DNA from: Bog-756 sp963776225
Lineage (GTDB): Bacteria > Actinomycetota > Acidimicrobiia > Acidimicrobiales > RAAP-2
Assembly: GCA_963776225.1 (NCBI GenBank)
Contig: CAVZLL010000003.1
Coordinates: 434,001-498,000, forward strand
Length of the DNA stretch: 64,000 bases
Direction of reading: 5' to 3'
Program-made: the position numbers and the translations under genes
Shown: positions 35,831 to 44,539 of the stretch, in pieces
How the letters are laid out: each line of letters opens with the position of its first letter
Position numbering within the stretch: the stretch's first letter is position 1
The notes under the pieces: model-generated
What the model saw: the letters and a program-made list of their open reading frames with translations, nothing else
What the model was told of the DNA's origin: nothing
The model's database searches: none

Positions 35831-36078
35831 TGGTGGACGAGACGATCCGCGGGGTGTTGGCCGAGCACGGGCGCCTCGCCGTGCCGATCGAGTCGCTGGC
35901 CGACGACGCGGACCTGTTCGGTGCCGGGATGACCAGCCACGCGAGCGTCAACGTGATGCTGGCCATCGAGGACGCGTTCGACTTCGAGTTCTCCGAGCAG
36001 ATGCTCAAGAAGTCCACGTTCGAGTCGGTCGCGTCCATCCGGGCCGCGGTCCTGGAGATGACAGGGGTGAACGACTGA
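35830..36078 (+). CDS. Dedicated acyl/aminoacyl carrier protein
   Basis: 82-residue four-helix carrier protein. The phosphopantetheine Ser is S36 in AGMTSHASVNVML, where fatty-acid ACPs have DSL. The variant resembles carrier proteins partnered with amino acid:carrier-protein ligases in rhizobia, as does the following AIEDAFDFEFSEQML. It should carry an amino acid on a phosphopantetheine arm. It overlaps both neighbours by one base. Confidence 0.88.
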   Translation: MVDETIRGVLAEHGRLAVPIESLADDADLFGAGMTSHASVNVMLAIEDAFDFEFSEQMLKKSTFESVASIRAAVLEMTGVND

Positions 36079-37262
36079 TGACGACCGATACCTACGACCT
36101 GGTCGACGCCGGGGCCGGCTCGGTGGCCGTGCGCATGGCCGCGGTCGCCGACAAGGTGGCCGGCCCGGCCGCAGGCGATGTCGACGAGAAGTCACGCTTT
36201 CCGACCGAGACGATCGAGGCCCTGCGCTCAGAGGGACTGCTCTCGGCGCTCGTCCCGGTCGCGCTCGGCGGTGGAGGGGCAACCCTGACCGAGGTCTCCG
36301 ACGGCCTCATCGCGCTCGGCCGCCGGTGCGCGTCGAGCGCCATGGTGGTCGCGATGCACCACATCCAGGTCGCCTGCCTGGTCGGCCACGGGCGCAACGA
36401 GTACCTCCGCTCCTACCTGCGTGAGCTGGTCGACCACCAGTACCTGCTCGCCTCGGCCACCACCGAGATCGGTACCGGGGGCGACGTGAGCAGCAGTGTG
36501 TGCGCGGTGGAGATGGAGGCCGCCGGCCGCACTTTCCGGTTGGAGAAGCAGGCCCCGGTGATCTCGTACGGCACCTACGCCGACGCGATCCTCGCCACCG
36601 CCCGCCGCACGCCGGAGAGCCCGGCGAGCGACCAGGTGCTCGTGCTCTGCCGTCCGCCGGACCTCGAGCTCGACCAGGTGGGCGAGTGGAACGCGTTGGG
36701 CTTCCGGGGCACCTGCAGCACCGGCTTCGTCCTGCGCGCCGGCGGGGACGTCGCCGCCGTCCTCGACGACCCCTATGCCGACATCTCCACCCAGACCATG
36801 CTGCCGGCGGCCCACCTGCTGTGGAGCTCCCTGTGGCTGGGCATCGCCTCCGATGCGGTCGCCCTGGCCCGCAAGTTCGTGCAGGCCGAGGCCCGCCGGC
36901 GTCCGGGGATGACGCCGGCCGCCGCGCTGCGCCTCGCCGACGTGACGGCGGTGCACCAGCAGTTCGTGGACCTGCTCCGCTCCTCGGTGGCCCGCTACGA
37001 GGCGGCCCGGGAGGATCCGGACCGCCTCTCGTCGATCTCCTTCGGGATCGCCATGAACTCGCTCAAGGTCTCCGCGTCCACCTTGGTGGTCGACGTCGTG
37101 CGGGCGTGCATGGTCATCTGCGGGCTGGCCTCCTACCGTCTCGATACGCCGTACAGCCTCGGCCGGCACCTGCGCGACGCGATGGGCGCGGCGCTGATGG
37201 TCAACAACGACCGGATCATGGGGAACAACGCCCAGATGCTCCTGGTCCACCGCGGGGAGTGA
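36078..37262 (+). CDS. Acyl-CoA dehydrogenase-like flavoprotein
   Basis: 394 residues of the acyl-CoA dehydrogenase superfamily. The N-terminal helical domain ends with LVPVALGGGGATLTEVSDGL. ASATTEIGTGGDVSSSV is the beta-domain FAD/substrate segment, and the C-terminal helical domain ends with HLRDAMGAALMVNNDRIMGN. In this setting the substrate is probably an aminoacyl- or acyl-carrier thioester rather than a CoA ester; oxidation to an imine or enamine is conceivable. That is inference. Confidence 0.85.
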   Translation: MTTDTYDLVDAGAGSVAVRMAAVADKVAGPAAGDVDEKSRFPTETIEALRSEGLLSALVPVALGGGGATLTEVSDGLIALGRRCASSAMVVAMHHIQVACLVGHGRNEYLRSYLRELVDHQYLLASATTEIGTGGDVSSSVCAVEMEAAGRTFRLEKQAPVISYGTYADAILATARRTPESPASDQVLVLCRPPDLELDQVGEWNALGFRGTCSTGFVLRAGGDVAAVLDDPYADISTQTMLPAAHLLWSSLWLGIASDAVALARKFVQAEARRRPGMTPAAALRLADVTAVHQQFVDLLRSSVARYEAAREDPDRLSSISFGIAMNSLKVSASTLVVDVVRACMVICGLASYRLDTPYSLGRHLRDAMGAALMVNNDRIMGNNAQMLLVHRGE

Positions 37263-37267
37263 GAAGG

Positions 37268-38203
37268 GTGGCCACCGTGGAACCGGCGCACCCGGACCGG
37301 GAGGAGCCCTGGGACGCGTTCCGCCGCCAGGTCCTCGACGCGGGACTGCTGCTCGCCACCGGCGTCGACGGTCTCTACGGACGGTCGGCGACCTACGAGG
37401 CGGTGGCGGACGCCGTCGACGGGCTGGTGCTCCGGGTCGGGGTCGACCAGGACGCGGCGCGCATCCGGTTCCCCCCGGTCATGCCCTGGGCGACCTTCGA
37501 GCTCAACGGCTACCTCGAGTCGTTCCCCGACCAGATGGGCTCGGTCCACACCTTCCGGGGTGACGAGCGCCTCCACGCGGAGCTGGTCAGGCGGGCCGAG
37601 GCCCACGAGGACCGGGCGCCGCTGCTCGAGACGACCGACATGGTCCTGTGCCCCGCGGTCTGCCATCCGCTCTACCCGACCCAGTCGGGCGTCCTGCCCG
37701 AGGGTGGGCGCCGGGTCGAGGTCTACGGCTACTGCTTCCGCCACGAGCCGAGCACCGACCCCTTCCGCATGCAGGCCTTCCGCCAGCACGACTACGTCTA
37801 TCTGGGCACCCCGGAGGGTGCCCGCGCCCACCGCGACCAGTGGGTCGAGCGCGGGGCGCAGGTCCTCTCCGACCTCGGCCTGGAGATCGCACCGGTCGTG
37901 GCCAACGACCCGTTCTTCGGCCGTCCGGGCCGGATGCTGGCCGCCAACCAGCGCGCCGAGGAGCTCAAGATCGAGCTGGTGACCCCGGCGTTCGCCACCG
38001 GCAGGCCGACCGCCATCTCCTCGTCCAACTGCCACCTCGACCACTTCGGGCGGCCGTTCGCCATCGAGACCGCCGACGGCGGGGTCGCCCACACGGCGTG
38101 CTTCGGCTTCGGGGTCGATCGGATCACCCTGGCCCTCTTCGACCGCCACGGGACCGATCCGGCGAGCTGGCCGCCCGCGGCCCGCGCCGTCCTGTGGCCG
38201 TGA
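37268..38203 (+). CDS. Amino acid:[carrier protein] ligase, seryl-tRNA-synthetase-like
   Basis: 311 residues. It resembles the catalytic core of archaeal-type SerRS without a tRNA-binding domain, as in the described rhizobial aa:CP ligases (such as Bll0957), which activate a small amino acid with ATP and load it on a carrier protein. Class II motifs are CFRHEPSTDPFRMQAF (motif 2) and ACFGFGVDRITLAL (motif 3). By position C132 and C278 match the zinc cysteines; the zinc Glu is apparently Asp (D175, in QHDYVYLG). GTG 37268 follows the flavoprotein stop by five bases. Confidence 0.88.
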   Translation: MATVEPAHPDREEPWDAFRRQVLDAGLLLATGVDGLYGRSATYEAVADAVDGLVLRVGVDQDAARIRFPPVMPWATFELNGYLESFPDQMGSVHTFRGDERLHAELVRRAEAHEDRAPLLETTDMVLCPAVCHPLYPTQSGVLPEGGRRVEVYGYCFRHEPSTDPFRMQAFRQHDYVYLGTPEGARAHRDQWVERGAQVLSDLGLEIAPVVANDPFFGRPGRMLAANQRAEELKIELVTPAFATGRPTAISSSNCHLDHFGRPFAIETADGGVAHTACFGFGVDRITLALFDRHGTDPASWPPAARAVLWP

Positions 38204-39210
38204 CCGGCGGAGGCCGGCCGGGGACCGCGTTGGACGCGCCGGCGCCGCTCCTGCCGGTGACCGCGGAGGCCTTCCGGCCCCACCCGCTGCACGCGGGTGA
38301 CCGGAGCTGGACGGAGACAAACTGCTACGTCGACGTCTGGATCGAGGTGCTCCACGCGCTCGGCCTCGACCCGCTGGCCGCGGCCGCGTTCACACTCAGC
38401 TGCGACTTCGAGGTCGACCAGTGGAGCTTCTTCAAGTACCCGCCGGAGGACCTGCGCACGCTCTACGGTCTCGAGGTCACCGAGGTCAACGTCTGGCGAC
38501 CGGTCGTCGAGCACGTGGTCGAGCTCCTCGGGCACGGCCGGCTGACCACGGTCGAGGCCGACTCCTGGTTCCTGCCCGACACCCGCGGCGTCGCCTACCG
38601 GACGGCGCACGCGAAGAGCACCATCGTTCCCAACCTGGTCGACCTCGACGCCCGGCGGCTCGGCTACTTCCACAACGCCGGCTACTTCGAGCTCGACGGC
38701 GACGACTTCGACGGGGTGTTCCGCCTCGGGCCCCACGCCGACCGGGAGGCGCTCCCGCCCTACGTCGAGCAGGTCCGTCTCGACGGGATCGTCCGTGACG
38801 ACCCGGACCGGGTGGCGCGGGCGGTGGCGGCGACCACCGAGCACCTGGCCCGCCGCCCCGCGGACAACCCGTTCCCGCGGCTGGCGGCCGGGCTCGCCCG
38901 TGACCTGCCGTGGCTCTCCGAGCAGGACCTCGAGACCTTCCACCTCTACGCGTTCGGGATCTGCCGTCAGTGCGGGGCGAGTGCCGAGCTCGCCGCGTCG
39001 TTCGTCGAATGGCTCAACCTCCACGACGGCCCGGGGACCGAGGCGGCCGCGGTCGCCCTGCACGCGTTGGCCGACGGCGCCAAGGCCCTCCAGTTCGCCC
39101 TCGCCCGCGTGGTCCGCGGCCGGACGGTCGACCTCGACGCGGTGATCGGCCCGATGGCCGACCGGTGGGACGTGGCCATGGGCGTGCTCGTCGACCGCTA
39201 TGGTCGCTGA
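38200..39210 (+). CDS. DUF1839 family protein
   Basis: 336 residues. It resembles DUF1839, which is repeatedly found beside amino acid:carrier-protein ligases. Conserved-looking stretches are TNCYVDVWIEVLHALG, CDFEVDQWSFFKYPPEDL and the RTAHAKSTIVPNLVD region. The mixed alpha/beta start with a Cys in NCY suggests a transferase that might take the aminoacyl group from the carrier, but the function is unproven. It overlaps the ligase by GTGA and the next gene by 11 bases. Confidence 0.8.
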   Translation: MTGGGRPGTALDAPAPLLPVTAEAFRPHPLHAGDRSWTETNCYVDVWIEVLHALGLDPLAAAAFTLSCDFEVDQWSFFKYPPEDLRTLYGLEVTEVNVWRPVVEHVVELLGHGRLTTVEADSWFLPDTRGVAYRTAHAKSTIVPNLVDLDARRLGYFHNAGYFELDGDDFDGVFRLGPHADREALPPYVEQVRLDGIVRDDPDRVARAVAATTEHLARRPADNPFPRLAAGLARDLPWLSEQDLETFHLYAFGICRQCGASAELAASFVEWLNLHDGPGTEAAAVALHALADGAKALQFALARVVRGRTVDLDAVIGPMADRWDVAMGVLVDRYGR

Positions 39211-41704
39211 GCCCGACCTGCTCGCCGGCGCGGGGTGGACCTGCGCGGGCACGGACGCCGGCCGGGCCGGGTCACCCGCCGACCTCGACGATCTGACCAT
39301 CGGCTGGATCCCGGCCATCGTTCCCGGCACCGTCGCCGGGGCGGTGCGGGCGGCCGGGGGGCCCGAACCCGCCTCCGCGGAACTGGACGCCTCCGACTGG
39401 TGGTTCCGCTGCCGGTTCACCGCTCCCCAACGCGGCGAAGGCTGGACCCTCGAGCTCGAGGGGCTCGCCACCCTGGCCGACGTATGGCTCGACGGGTGCC
39501 ATCTCCTGCGCGCCGAATCGATGTTCTCGCCGCTGTCGGTGCCCGTGGCGTGCCCGGCGGGGGAGCACGAGCTCTGCATCCGGTTCGCCGCCCTCGCGCC
39601 GGAGCTGGCCCGCCGCCGCCCACGCCCGCGTTGGAAGACGGCCGCGGCCACCAGCCAGAACCTCCGGTGGTTCCGGACCACCCTGCTCGGCCGCCAGCCC
39701 GGGTGGTCGGTGACCCCGGCCCCGGTCGGTCCCTGGCGCCCGGTCCGCCTGATCCCGAGGGGGCCGTTCACCGAGGTGCAGCGCCGGGTGGTGACCACCT
39801 GCGCGCCCGGCACCGGTGGGCGCAGCTCCGGCACCGTGCGGGTCGACATCCGGCTGGCGGTCCCTGGGGGAGCCCCGTCCGGGGAGACGGGCGCGGTCCC
39901 GGCGACGCTGGTGGTGGGTGACCGATCGGCCCCGCTCGAGGTGACCCGGGCAGGGGGACGGCTCGACCTTCGGGGTGACCTGGTCCTCGACGACGTCGAG
40001 CGGTGGTGGCCCCACACCCACGGCAGCCAGGCGCTCTACCCGGCCCGGGTGGAGGTCGGCGGCGAGACGCTCGGTCTCGGGGCGGTCGGGTTCCGCACCG
40101 TCGAGGTCGACCGCTCCGACGGGGGATTCCGGTTGGCGGTCAACGGGGTCCCGGTCTTCTGCCGTGGGGCGTGCTGGTACCCGGTCGACCCGGTCGGGTT
40201 CGCCGCGCCCGAGCACGAGGTGGCCCGCACCGTCGGGCTCGCCCGCGCCGCCGGCATGAACATGCTGCGGGTCCCGGGCGGCACGGTCTGGGAGGACGAG
40301 TCGTTCTTCGCCGCCTGCGACCGGGCGGGCATCCTGGTCTGGCAGGACGCCATGCTCGGCTTCCTCGACCCCCCCGACGACGGGGAGTTCACCGCCACCG
40401 TGGTGGCGGAGGTCGAGGGCCGGCTCTCCCGGGCCGCGGCCCACCCGTCGCTCGCCGTCTTCTGCGGAGGCCAGGAGCTCGAGGAGCAGGCGGCGATGCA
40501 GGGCCTGCCGGGAGAACGGTGGGCCACCCCCCTCGTGGACGAGGTCCTGCCCGCGGTGGTGGATGCGCTCGCGCCGGGTCTGCCGGTCCTCCCCTCGTCG
40601 CCGAGCGGGGGGCATCCGCCCTTCCGGGTCGACGCCGGCGTCAGCCACTACACCGGGGTGGGGGTGTTCCTGCAGCCGCTCGGGGACCTGCGCCGCGCCG
40701 CGCCCCGGTTCGTGAGCGAGGGCCTCGCGTTCGCCATCCCCCCGGAGCGGGCGACCGTGGACGAGGCGTGCGGGGGCGCCCGCCTGGCCGGCCACGATCC
40801 GGGTTGGAAACAGGCGGTGCACCACGACACCGGGGGGTCCTGGGATCTCGAGGACGTGCGCGACCACTACGTGCAGCTCCTCTTCGGGGTCGATCCCGCG
40901 GTGCTCCGCCGCACCGACCCCGAGCGCGCCCTCGACCTGGGCCGGGCGGCGGTGTGCGAGATCATGACCCAGGCCGCCGCCGAGTGGCGCCGTCCGGGAT
41001 CGCCTTGCGACGGGTTCCTCGGTCTGGCCCTGCGCGACCTGCGGGCCGGTGCGGGGTGGGGCCACCTCGACGCCCTCGGCCGGCCCAAGGCCTCCTGGTT
41101 CGCGCTGGCCCGGGCGTTCCGACCGGTCGCGGTCCTGGTGACCGACGAGGGTCTCAACGGAGTGGCCCTGCACCTGGTCAACGACACCGGGGACCCCGTC
41201 GAGGCCACGCTCTCGGTCGGGCTGCACACCGCCGCCCATCGGGTGGAGGAGGCCTCCCGCCCGGTGTCGATCCCCGCCCGCGGGGGGATCGACGTGGCGG
41301 CCGACTCCCTCTTCGACGGCTTCCGCGACCTCGCCTACACCTACCGGTTCGGCCCGCGGCCCTACGAGCTGATCACGGCCGACCTGCGCTGTGGCCCGAG
41401 GGTCCTCGCCTCCACCGGCTTCGTCCCGGGTGGTCCGGCCAGGCCGGTCGAGGACGACGTGGGGCTCGAGGCGCGGCTCGAACCCGCCGGCGGGGGGGCC
41501 TGGTCCCTGCACATCTCGGCCCGGAGGTTCTCCCAGTACGTCCATGTGGACGTGCCCGGGTACGTTCCGGACGACTCCTGGTTCCATCTGCCGCCCGAGG
41601 GTGCCCGGGTCGTCTCCCTGGCCCCGGAACCGGGATCGGGCGCCGAACCGCGGGGCAAGGTGCGGGCGCTCAACGCCCGGAGCGAGGCCCGGGTCTCTCC
41701 CTAG
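39200..41704 (+). CDS. Glycoside hydrolase family 2-like (beta-mannosidase-like) protein
   Basis: 834 residues. A jelly-roll sugar-binding domain (DASDWWFRCRFTAP to about residue 200) is followed by an Ig-like domain and a TIM barrel with NMLRVPGGTVWEDESFFAAC. The acid/base Glu of GH2 is E426 in FCGGQE, where most members have N-E. A nucleophile candidate is E507 in FVSEGLAF. It would cleave or transfer a beta-linked sugar, perhaps the acceptor of the aminoacyl group. No signal peptide is seen, so it works in the cytosol. Its TAG stop coincides with the IS630 insertion point. Confidence 0.8.
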   Translation: MVAEPDLLAGAGWTCAGTDAGRAGSPADLDDLTIGWIPAIVPGTVAGAVRAAGGPEPASAELDASDWWFRCRFTAPQRGEGWTLELEGLATLADVWLDGCHLLRAESMFSPLSVPVACPAGEHELCIRFAALAPELARRRPRPRWKTAAATSQNLRWFRTTLLGRQPGWSVTPAPVGPWRPVRLIPRGPFTEVQRRVVTTCAPGTGGRSSGTVRVDIRLAVPGGAPSGETGAVPATLVVGDRSAPLEVTRAGGRLDLRGDLVLDDVERWWPHTHGSQALYPARVEVGGETLGLGAVGFRTVEVDRSDGGFRLAVNGVPVFCRGACWYPVDPVGFAAPEHEVARTVGLARAAGMNMLRVPGGTVWEDESFFAACDRAGILVWQDAMLGFLDPPDDGEFTATVVAEVEGRLSRAAAHPSLAVFCGGQELEEQAAMQGLPGERWATPLVDEVLPAVVDALAPGLPVLPSSPSGGHPPFRVDAGVSHYTGVGVFLQPLGDLRRAAPRFVSEGLAFAIPPERATVDEACGGARLAGHDPGWKQAVHHDTGGSWDLEDVRDHYVQLLFGVDPAVLRRTDPERALDLGRAAVCEIMTQAAAEWRRPGSPCDGFLGLALRDLRAGAGWGHLDALGRPKASWFALARAFRPVAVLVTDEGLNGVALHLVNDTGDPVEATLSVGLHTAAHRVEEASRPVSIPARGGIDVAADSLFDGFRDLAYTYRFGPRPYELITADLRCGPRVLASTGFVPGGPARPVEDDVGLEARLEPAGGGAWSLHISARRFSQYVHVDVPGYVPDDSWFHLPPEGARVVSLAPEPGSGAEPRGKVRALNARSEARVSP

Positions 41705-41712
41705 CGGTCTCG

Positions 41713-41737
41713 CGCGTAAGTCATTGTGAGTTACGCG
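41713..41737. repeat. Inverted repeat at the IS left end
   Basis: CGCGTAA (41713-41719) and TTACGCG (41731-41737) form a perfect 7-base stem with an 11-base loop. The right arm includes the transposase stop codon. It may end transcription from both sides. Confidence 0.55.
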
Positions 41738-42822
41738 ACCTTCAAAGGTCGGCCGTCGTAGGTCCACCGGAACGGGGCGGCTTTGCGGTTGTAGTCGTTG
41801 ATGAAGGCGATCACCCGTGTCGCCAGCTCGTCGGTGGAGGCGAACTCGCCGTGCTTGAGCATCCTGCGCTCGAGGATGGAGAAGAACAGCTCGACCTGGT
41901 TGAGCCAGCTGGCATGGGTGGGGGTGAAGTGCAGGTGCACGCGCCGGTTCTTGGCCAGGAACTCATCGACCTTGGCCGTCATGTGGGCGGAGAGGTTGTC
42001 CACGATGCAGTACAGGTGCAGGGGCTTGGGGGTCAGAGAAACGAGGTCGGCCAGGAACTCAACGAAGTTCTCCGACCTGGTCGAATCGGTCATCCAGCCC
42101 GCCACCTCGCCAGTGTGGACGTTCAGCCCGGCGAACAGCACCTGGGTGCCGTGGCGCACATATCCGTAGTCACGTCGCACCGGCGCTCCCGGCCGGGCCG
42201 ACATCGTCGCATTCACCCGGGACTTGGCCTGCATCTGGGACTTCTCGTCCACGCTCCACACCACGGCATTCACGGGCGGTTTCAGGTACAGCCCGCACAC
42301 GTCAGAGGCCTTCTCCCAGAAGTCGGGGTCGTGACTCGTCATCCACGACTGGACCTGCCAGGGCTTCAGGTCCAGGCCCGTGCAGATTCGCCAGCACTGG
42401 GAGGCGGAGATCGGGACCCCGTGGTCCGCCATCGCCTGGGCCAGCGCCTCCATCGTCCAGCGTGTGGCCTCGTCGGGAGGCGGCTCGGTCACCAGCTTCA
42501 CCAGCAGGAGCACGTCGTCATGGTCATAGACGGCCGCCCGGCCGCTGCGCTCCTCGTCCTCCAGGCCGGCCAAGCCAAACGCCTCGTATCGCTTCCGCCA
42601 CAACCCGACCTGGTTGTAGTGCATGTCCACCAGCTCGGCGATGGCCCGATTCGGCTCCCCGTCGGCGGCGAGCAGGATGATGCGCGCCCGCTGGGCGACG
42701 CGCGCCTCGACCGTTTTCGCCCGCACCCGAGCCTCGAGCTCGGCCCGATCACCACGACGCAGCTTCAGCGGAGGTAGTCGCATGCGTACAGCAAAGCACA
42801 TCACTGTATCTTTCGCGAGCAT
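41731..42822 (-). CDS. IS630 family transposase
   Basis: 363 residues, intact. The N-terminal helix-turn-helix region (PNRAIAELVDMHYNQVGLWR) is followed by a DDE domain: first Asp in AVVWSVDEKSQ, second in IVDNLSAHMT, and Glu in PTHASWLNQVELFFS. The end NRKAAPFRWTYDG is the standard family C-terminus. The frame shows no damage, so the element may be active. The start is probably an internal ATG (42781) rather than 42822. Confidence 0.92.
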   Translation of the reverse strand: MLAKDTVMCFAVRMRLPPLKLRRGDRAELEARVRAKTVEARVAQRARIILLAADGEPNRAIAELVDMHYNQVGLWRKRYEAFGLAGLEDEERSGRAAVYDHDDVLLLVKLVTEPPPDEATRWTMEALAQAMADHGVPISASQCWRICTGLDLKPWQVQSWMTSHDPDFWEKASDVCGLYLKPPVNAVVWSVDEKSQMQAKSRVNATMSARPGAPVRRDYGYVRHGTQVLFAGLNVHTGEVAGWMTDSTRSENFVEFLADLVSLTPKPLHLYCIVDNLSAHMTAKVDEFLAKNRRVHLHFTPTHASWLNQVELFFSILERRMLKHGEFASTDELATRVIAFINDYNRKAAPFRWTYDGRPLKVA

Positions 42823-42878
42823 CTACTAGCGGGGGGCCGCCGCCGGCCGCGAATCGGCCGCCGACCCCGAAATTGGCT

Positions 42879-42891
42879 GTTGTGTAACAAC
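42879..42891 (+). promoter_or_regulatory. Palindrome upstream of the sugar transferase
   Basis: GTTGT-GTA-ACAAC is a 5-base inverted repeat in the AT-richer stretch before the sugar transferase. TACCAT (42904-42909) just downstream may be its -10. It could be a repressor site. Confidence 0.35.
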
Positions 42892-42928
42892 TTGGTGCTC
42901 ACCTACCATGTAACGACGGGTCACGTTC

Positions 42929-44521
42929 GTGGGCCTCTCGGTGCACATTCTCGATGCAGCCGGCCTGTCGGCGGATCATCCACCGTCGACCGGCGAAGGA
43001 GCGGGCAGGCCGGCTGGCATGGCAATTCTGGATCCACAGATGGACCGGGTCACGCGAGGGGGTATTGCCGTCGTGGCGCGGCCGGACCTCCGGGCCGAGC
43101 CGGGCGGACAAGCGGGCGCGGTCGCCCAGGTCCGGCGCCACAGTCTCCGTCGACTGCTCGCTGCGGACGTCCTCGGCCTGATCGCCGCGGCGGTCCTCGG
43201 GCCCCTCCTGGTCTCGACGGTCTCCAGCAACCCCGACTCGACGGCCGGACGGAACGGCGTCGTCGTCCTGTTCAACCTCGCGGTCATCCCGCTGTTCGTC
43301 GGGGTCTTCGCGCTCTACGGCCTCTACCGGGGGGTCACCCGCCGGGTCCGCATCAGCATCTTCCCCGACCTGCGCAACATCCTCCACGCCCTCATGATCA
43401 GCGGGTTCCTCTACACGATCATCGGCTACGGGGCCCGGCGGGCATGGAACATCGACGAGCTCTCGGTGGCCAAGATCGCCTCGATGTGCCTGATCGGGGT
43501 GGTGACGGTGCCCGTCGCCCGGGTCACCGCCTTCGGCCTCGGCGGTCGCGACCGGGTGGGCTCGGTCTCGGTCATCGTGGTGGGGACCGGCAAGCTGGCC
43601 CAGACCGTGGCCAGCCACCTGCGGGCCCACTCGAGCGTCGACTTCGTGGGCTTCGTCGACGACAACCCGCTCGGGCGCAGCAACGTGCTCGGTGAGCTCG
43701 AGGACCTGCCGGAGCTCTGCCGGCGGTACGACGTCGCGCGGGTGGTGGTCTGCTTCTCGCAGACCCACCCCGAACGCACGATCGAAATGCTGAAGGGGCT
43801 GGCCGGCACGGTGGCGGTCTCCATCGTGCCCCGCTACTACGAGCTGATCACCAGCCGGTCGCACGTGGAGGACCTCTCCGGGCTGCCCATGGTGGACATC
43901 GCCCCGGCCTCGCTGAGCGCGGGCTCCCGGTTCCTGAAGCGCACCGTCGACATCGGGTCGTCGACGGCCATCCTGTTACTGGCCTCGCCGTTCTTCCTCG
44001 CCGTGGCCGCGGTGATCAAGCTGACCAGCCCCGGTCCCGTCTTCTTCCGCCAGAAGCGGACCGGACGCAACGAGCGGACCTTCTGGATGATGAAGTTCCG
44101 GACGATGGTCGACGGCGCCGAGGACCGCCGCCACGAGTTCGAGCACCTGAACGAGATGGACGGGCCGCTCTTCAAGATCACCTGCGACCCCCGGGTGACC
44201 CGGGTCGGGCGCTTCCTGAGGCGGACCAGCCTCGATGAGTTCCCTCAGCTGATCAACGTCTGGAAGGGCGACATGTCACTGGTCGGCCCGCGTCCGTTCG
44301 TCGTGGACGAAGCGGCCAGGATCGAGGGATGGGCCCGCAAGCGCTTCGAGGCGCGCCCCGGCATGACCGGTCTCTGGCAGGTCTCCGGGCGGAACGAGCT
44401 CTCCCATCTCGAGTTGTGCCGGCTCGACTACCTCTACGTCGCGTCCTGGTCGTTCTGGTGGGACATGCAGATCCTCTGGCAGACCCCGGCGACGATCTTC
44501 AAGGGCCGCGGCGCCTCCTGA
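42929..44521 (+). CDS. Polyprenyl-phosphate sugar phosphotransferase, initiating exopolysaccharide enzyme
   Basis: Up to 530 residues. Four N-terminal helices are followed by a Rossmann-like CoA-binding-type domain (VIVVGTGKLAQTVASHL). A fifth helix leads to the catalytic bacterial sugar transferase domain: MMKFRTMVDGAEDRRHEF, LRRTSLDEFPQLINVWKGDM, GPRPFVVDEA and RPGMTGLWQVSGRNEL. It starts the glycan on undecaprenyl phosphate. ATG 43019 is a likely alternative start; the first 30 residues are not conserved-looking. It lies just after the IS element. Confidence 0.92.
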   Translation: MGLSVHILDAAGLSADHPPSTGEGAGRPAGMAILDPQMDRVTRGGIAVVARPDLRAEPGGQAGAVAQVRRHSLRRLLAADVLGLIAAAVLGPLLVSTVSSNPDSTAGRNGVVVLFNLAVIPLFVGVFALYGLYRGVTRRVRISIFPDLRNILHALMISGFLYTIIGYGARRAWNIDELSVAKIASMCLIGVVTVPVARVTAFGLGGRDRVGSVSVIVVGTGKLAQTVASHLRAHSSVDFVGFVDDNPLGRSNVLGELEDLPELCRRYDVARVVVCFSQTHPERTIEMLKGLAGTVAVSIVPRYYELITSRSHVEDLSGLPMVDIAPASLSAGSRFLKRTVDIGSSTAILLLASPFFLAVAAVIKLTSPGPVFFRQKRTGRNERTFWMMKFRTMVDGAEDRRHEFEHLNEMDGPLFKITCDPRVTRVGRFLRRTSLDEFPQLINVWKGDMSLVGPRPFVVDEAARIEGWARKRFEARPGMTGLWQVSGRNELSHLELCRLDYLYVASWSFWWDMQILWQTPATIFKGRGAS

Positions 44522-44539
44522 CGCGACCCGCCGCCCGGC

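Larger units (their letters stand above)
41704..42826. mobile_element. IS630-family insertion sequence
   Basis: About 1123 bases holding one transposase. Both junctions read CTAG (41701-41704 and 42826-42829), the preferred IS630 target, with the TA duplicated at 41702-41703 and 42827-42828. The ends are imperfect inverted repeats, left GCGGTCTCGCGCGTAAG against right GTAGATGCTCGCGAAAG. Exact ends are inferred. Confidence 0.75.

Noticed and set aside
37798..40017. 739-codon minus-strand frame
   Set aside because: Antisense shadow of the ligase, DUF1839 and GH2 genes, which have clear domains on the + strand.
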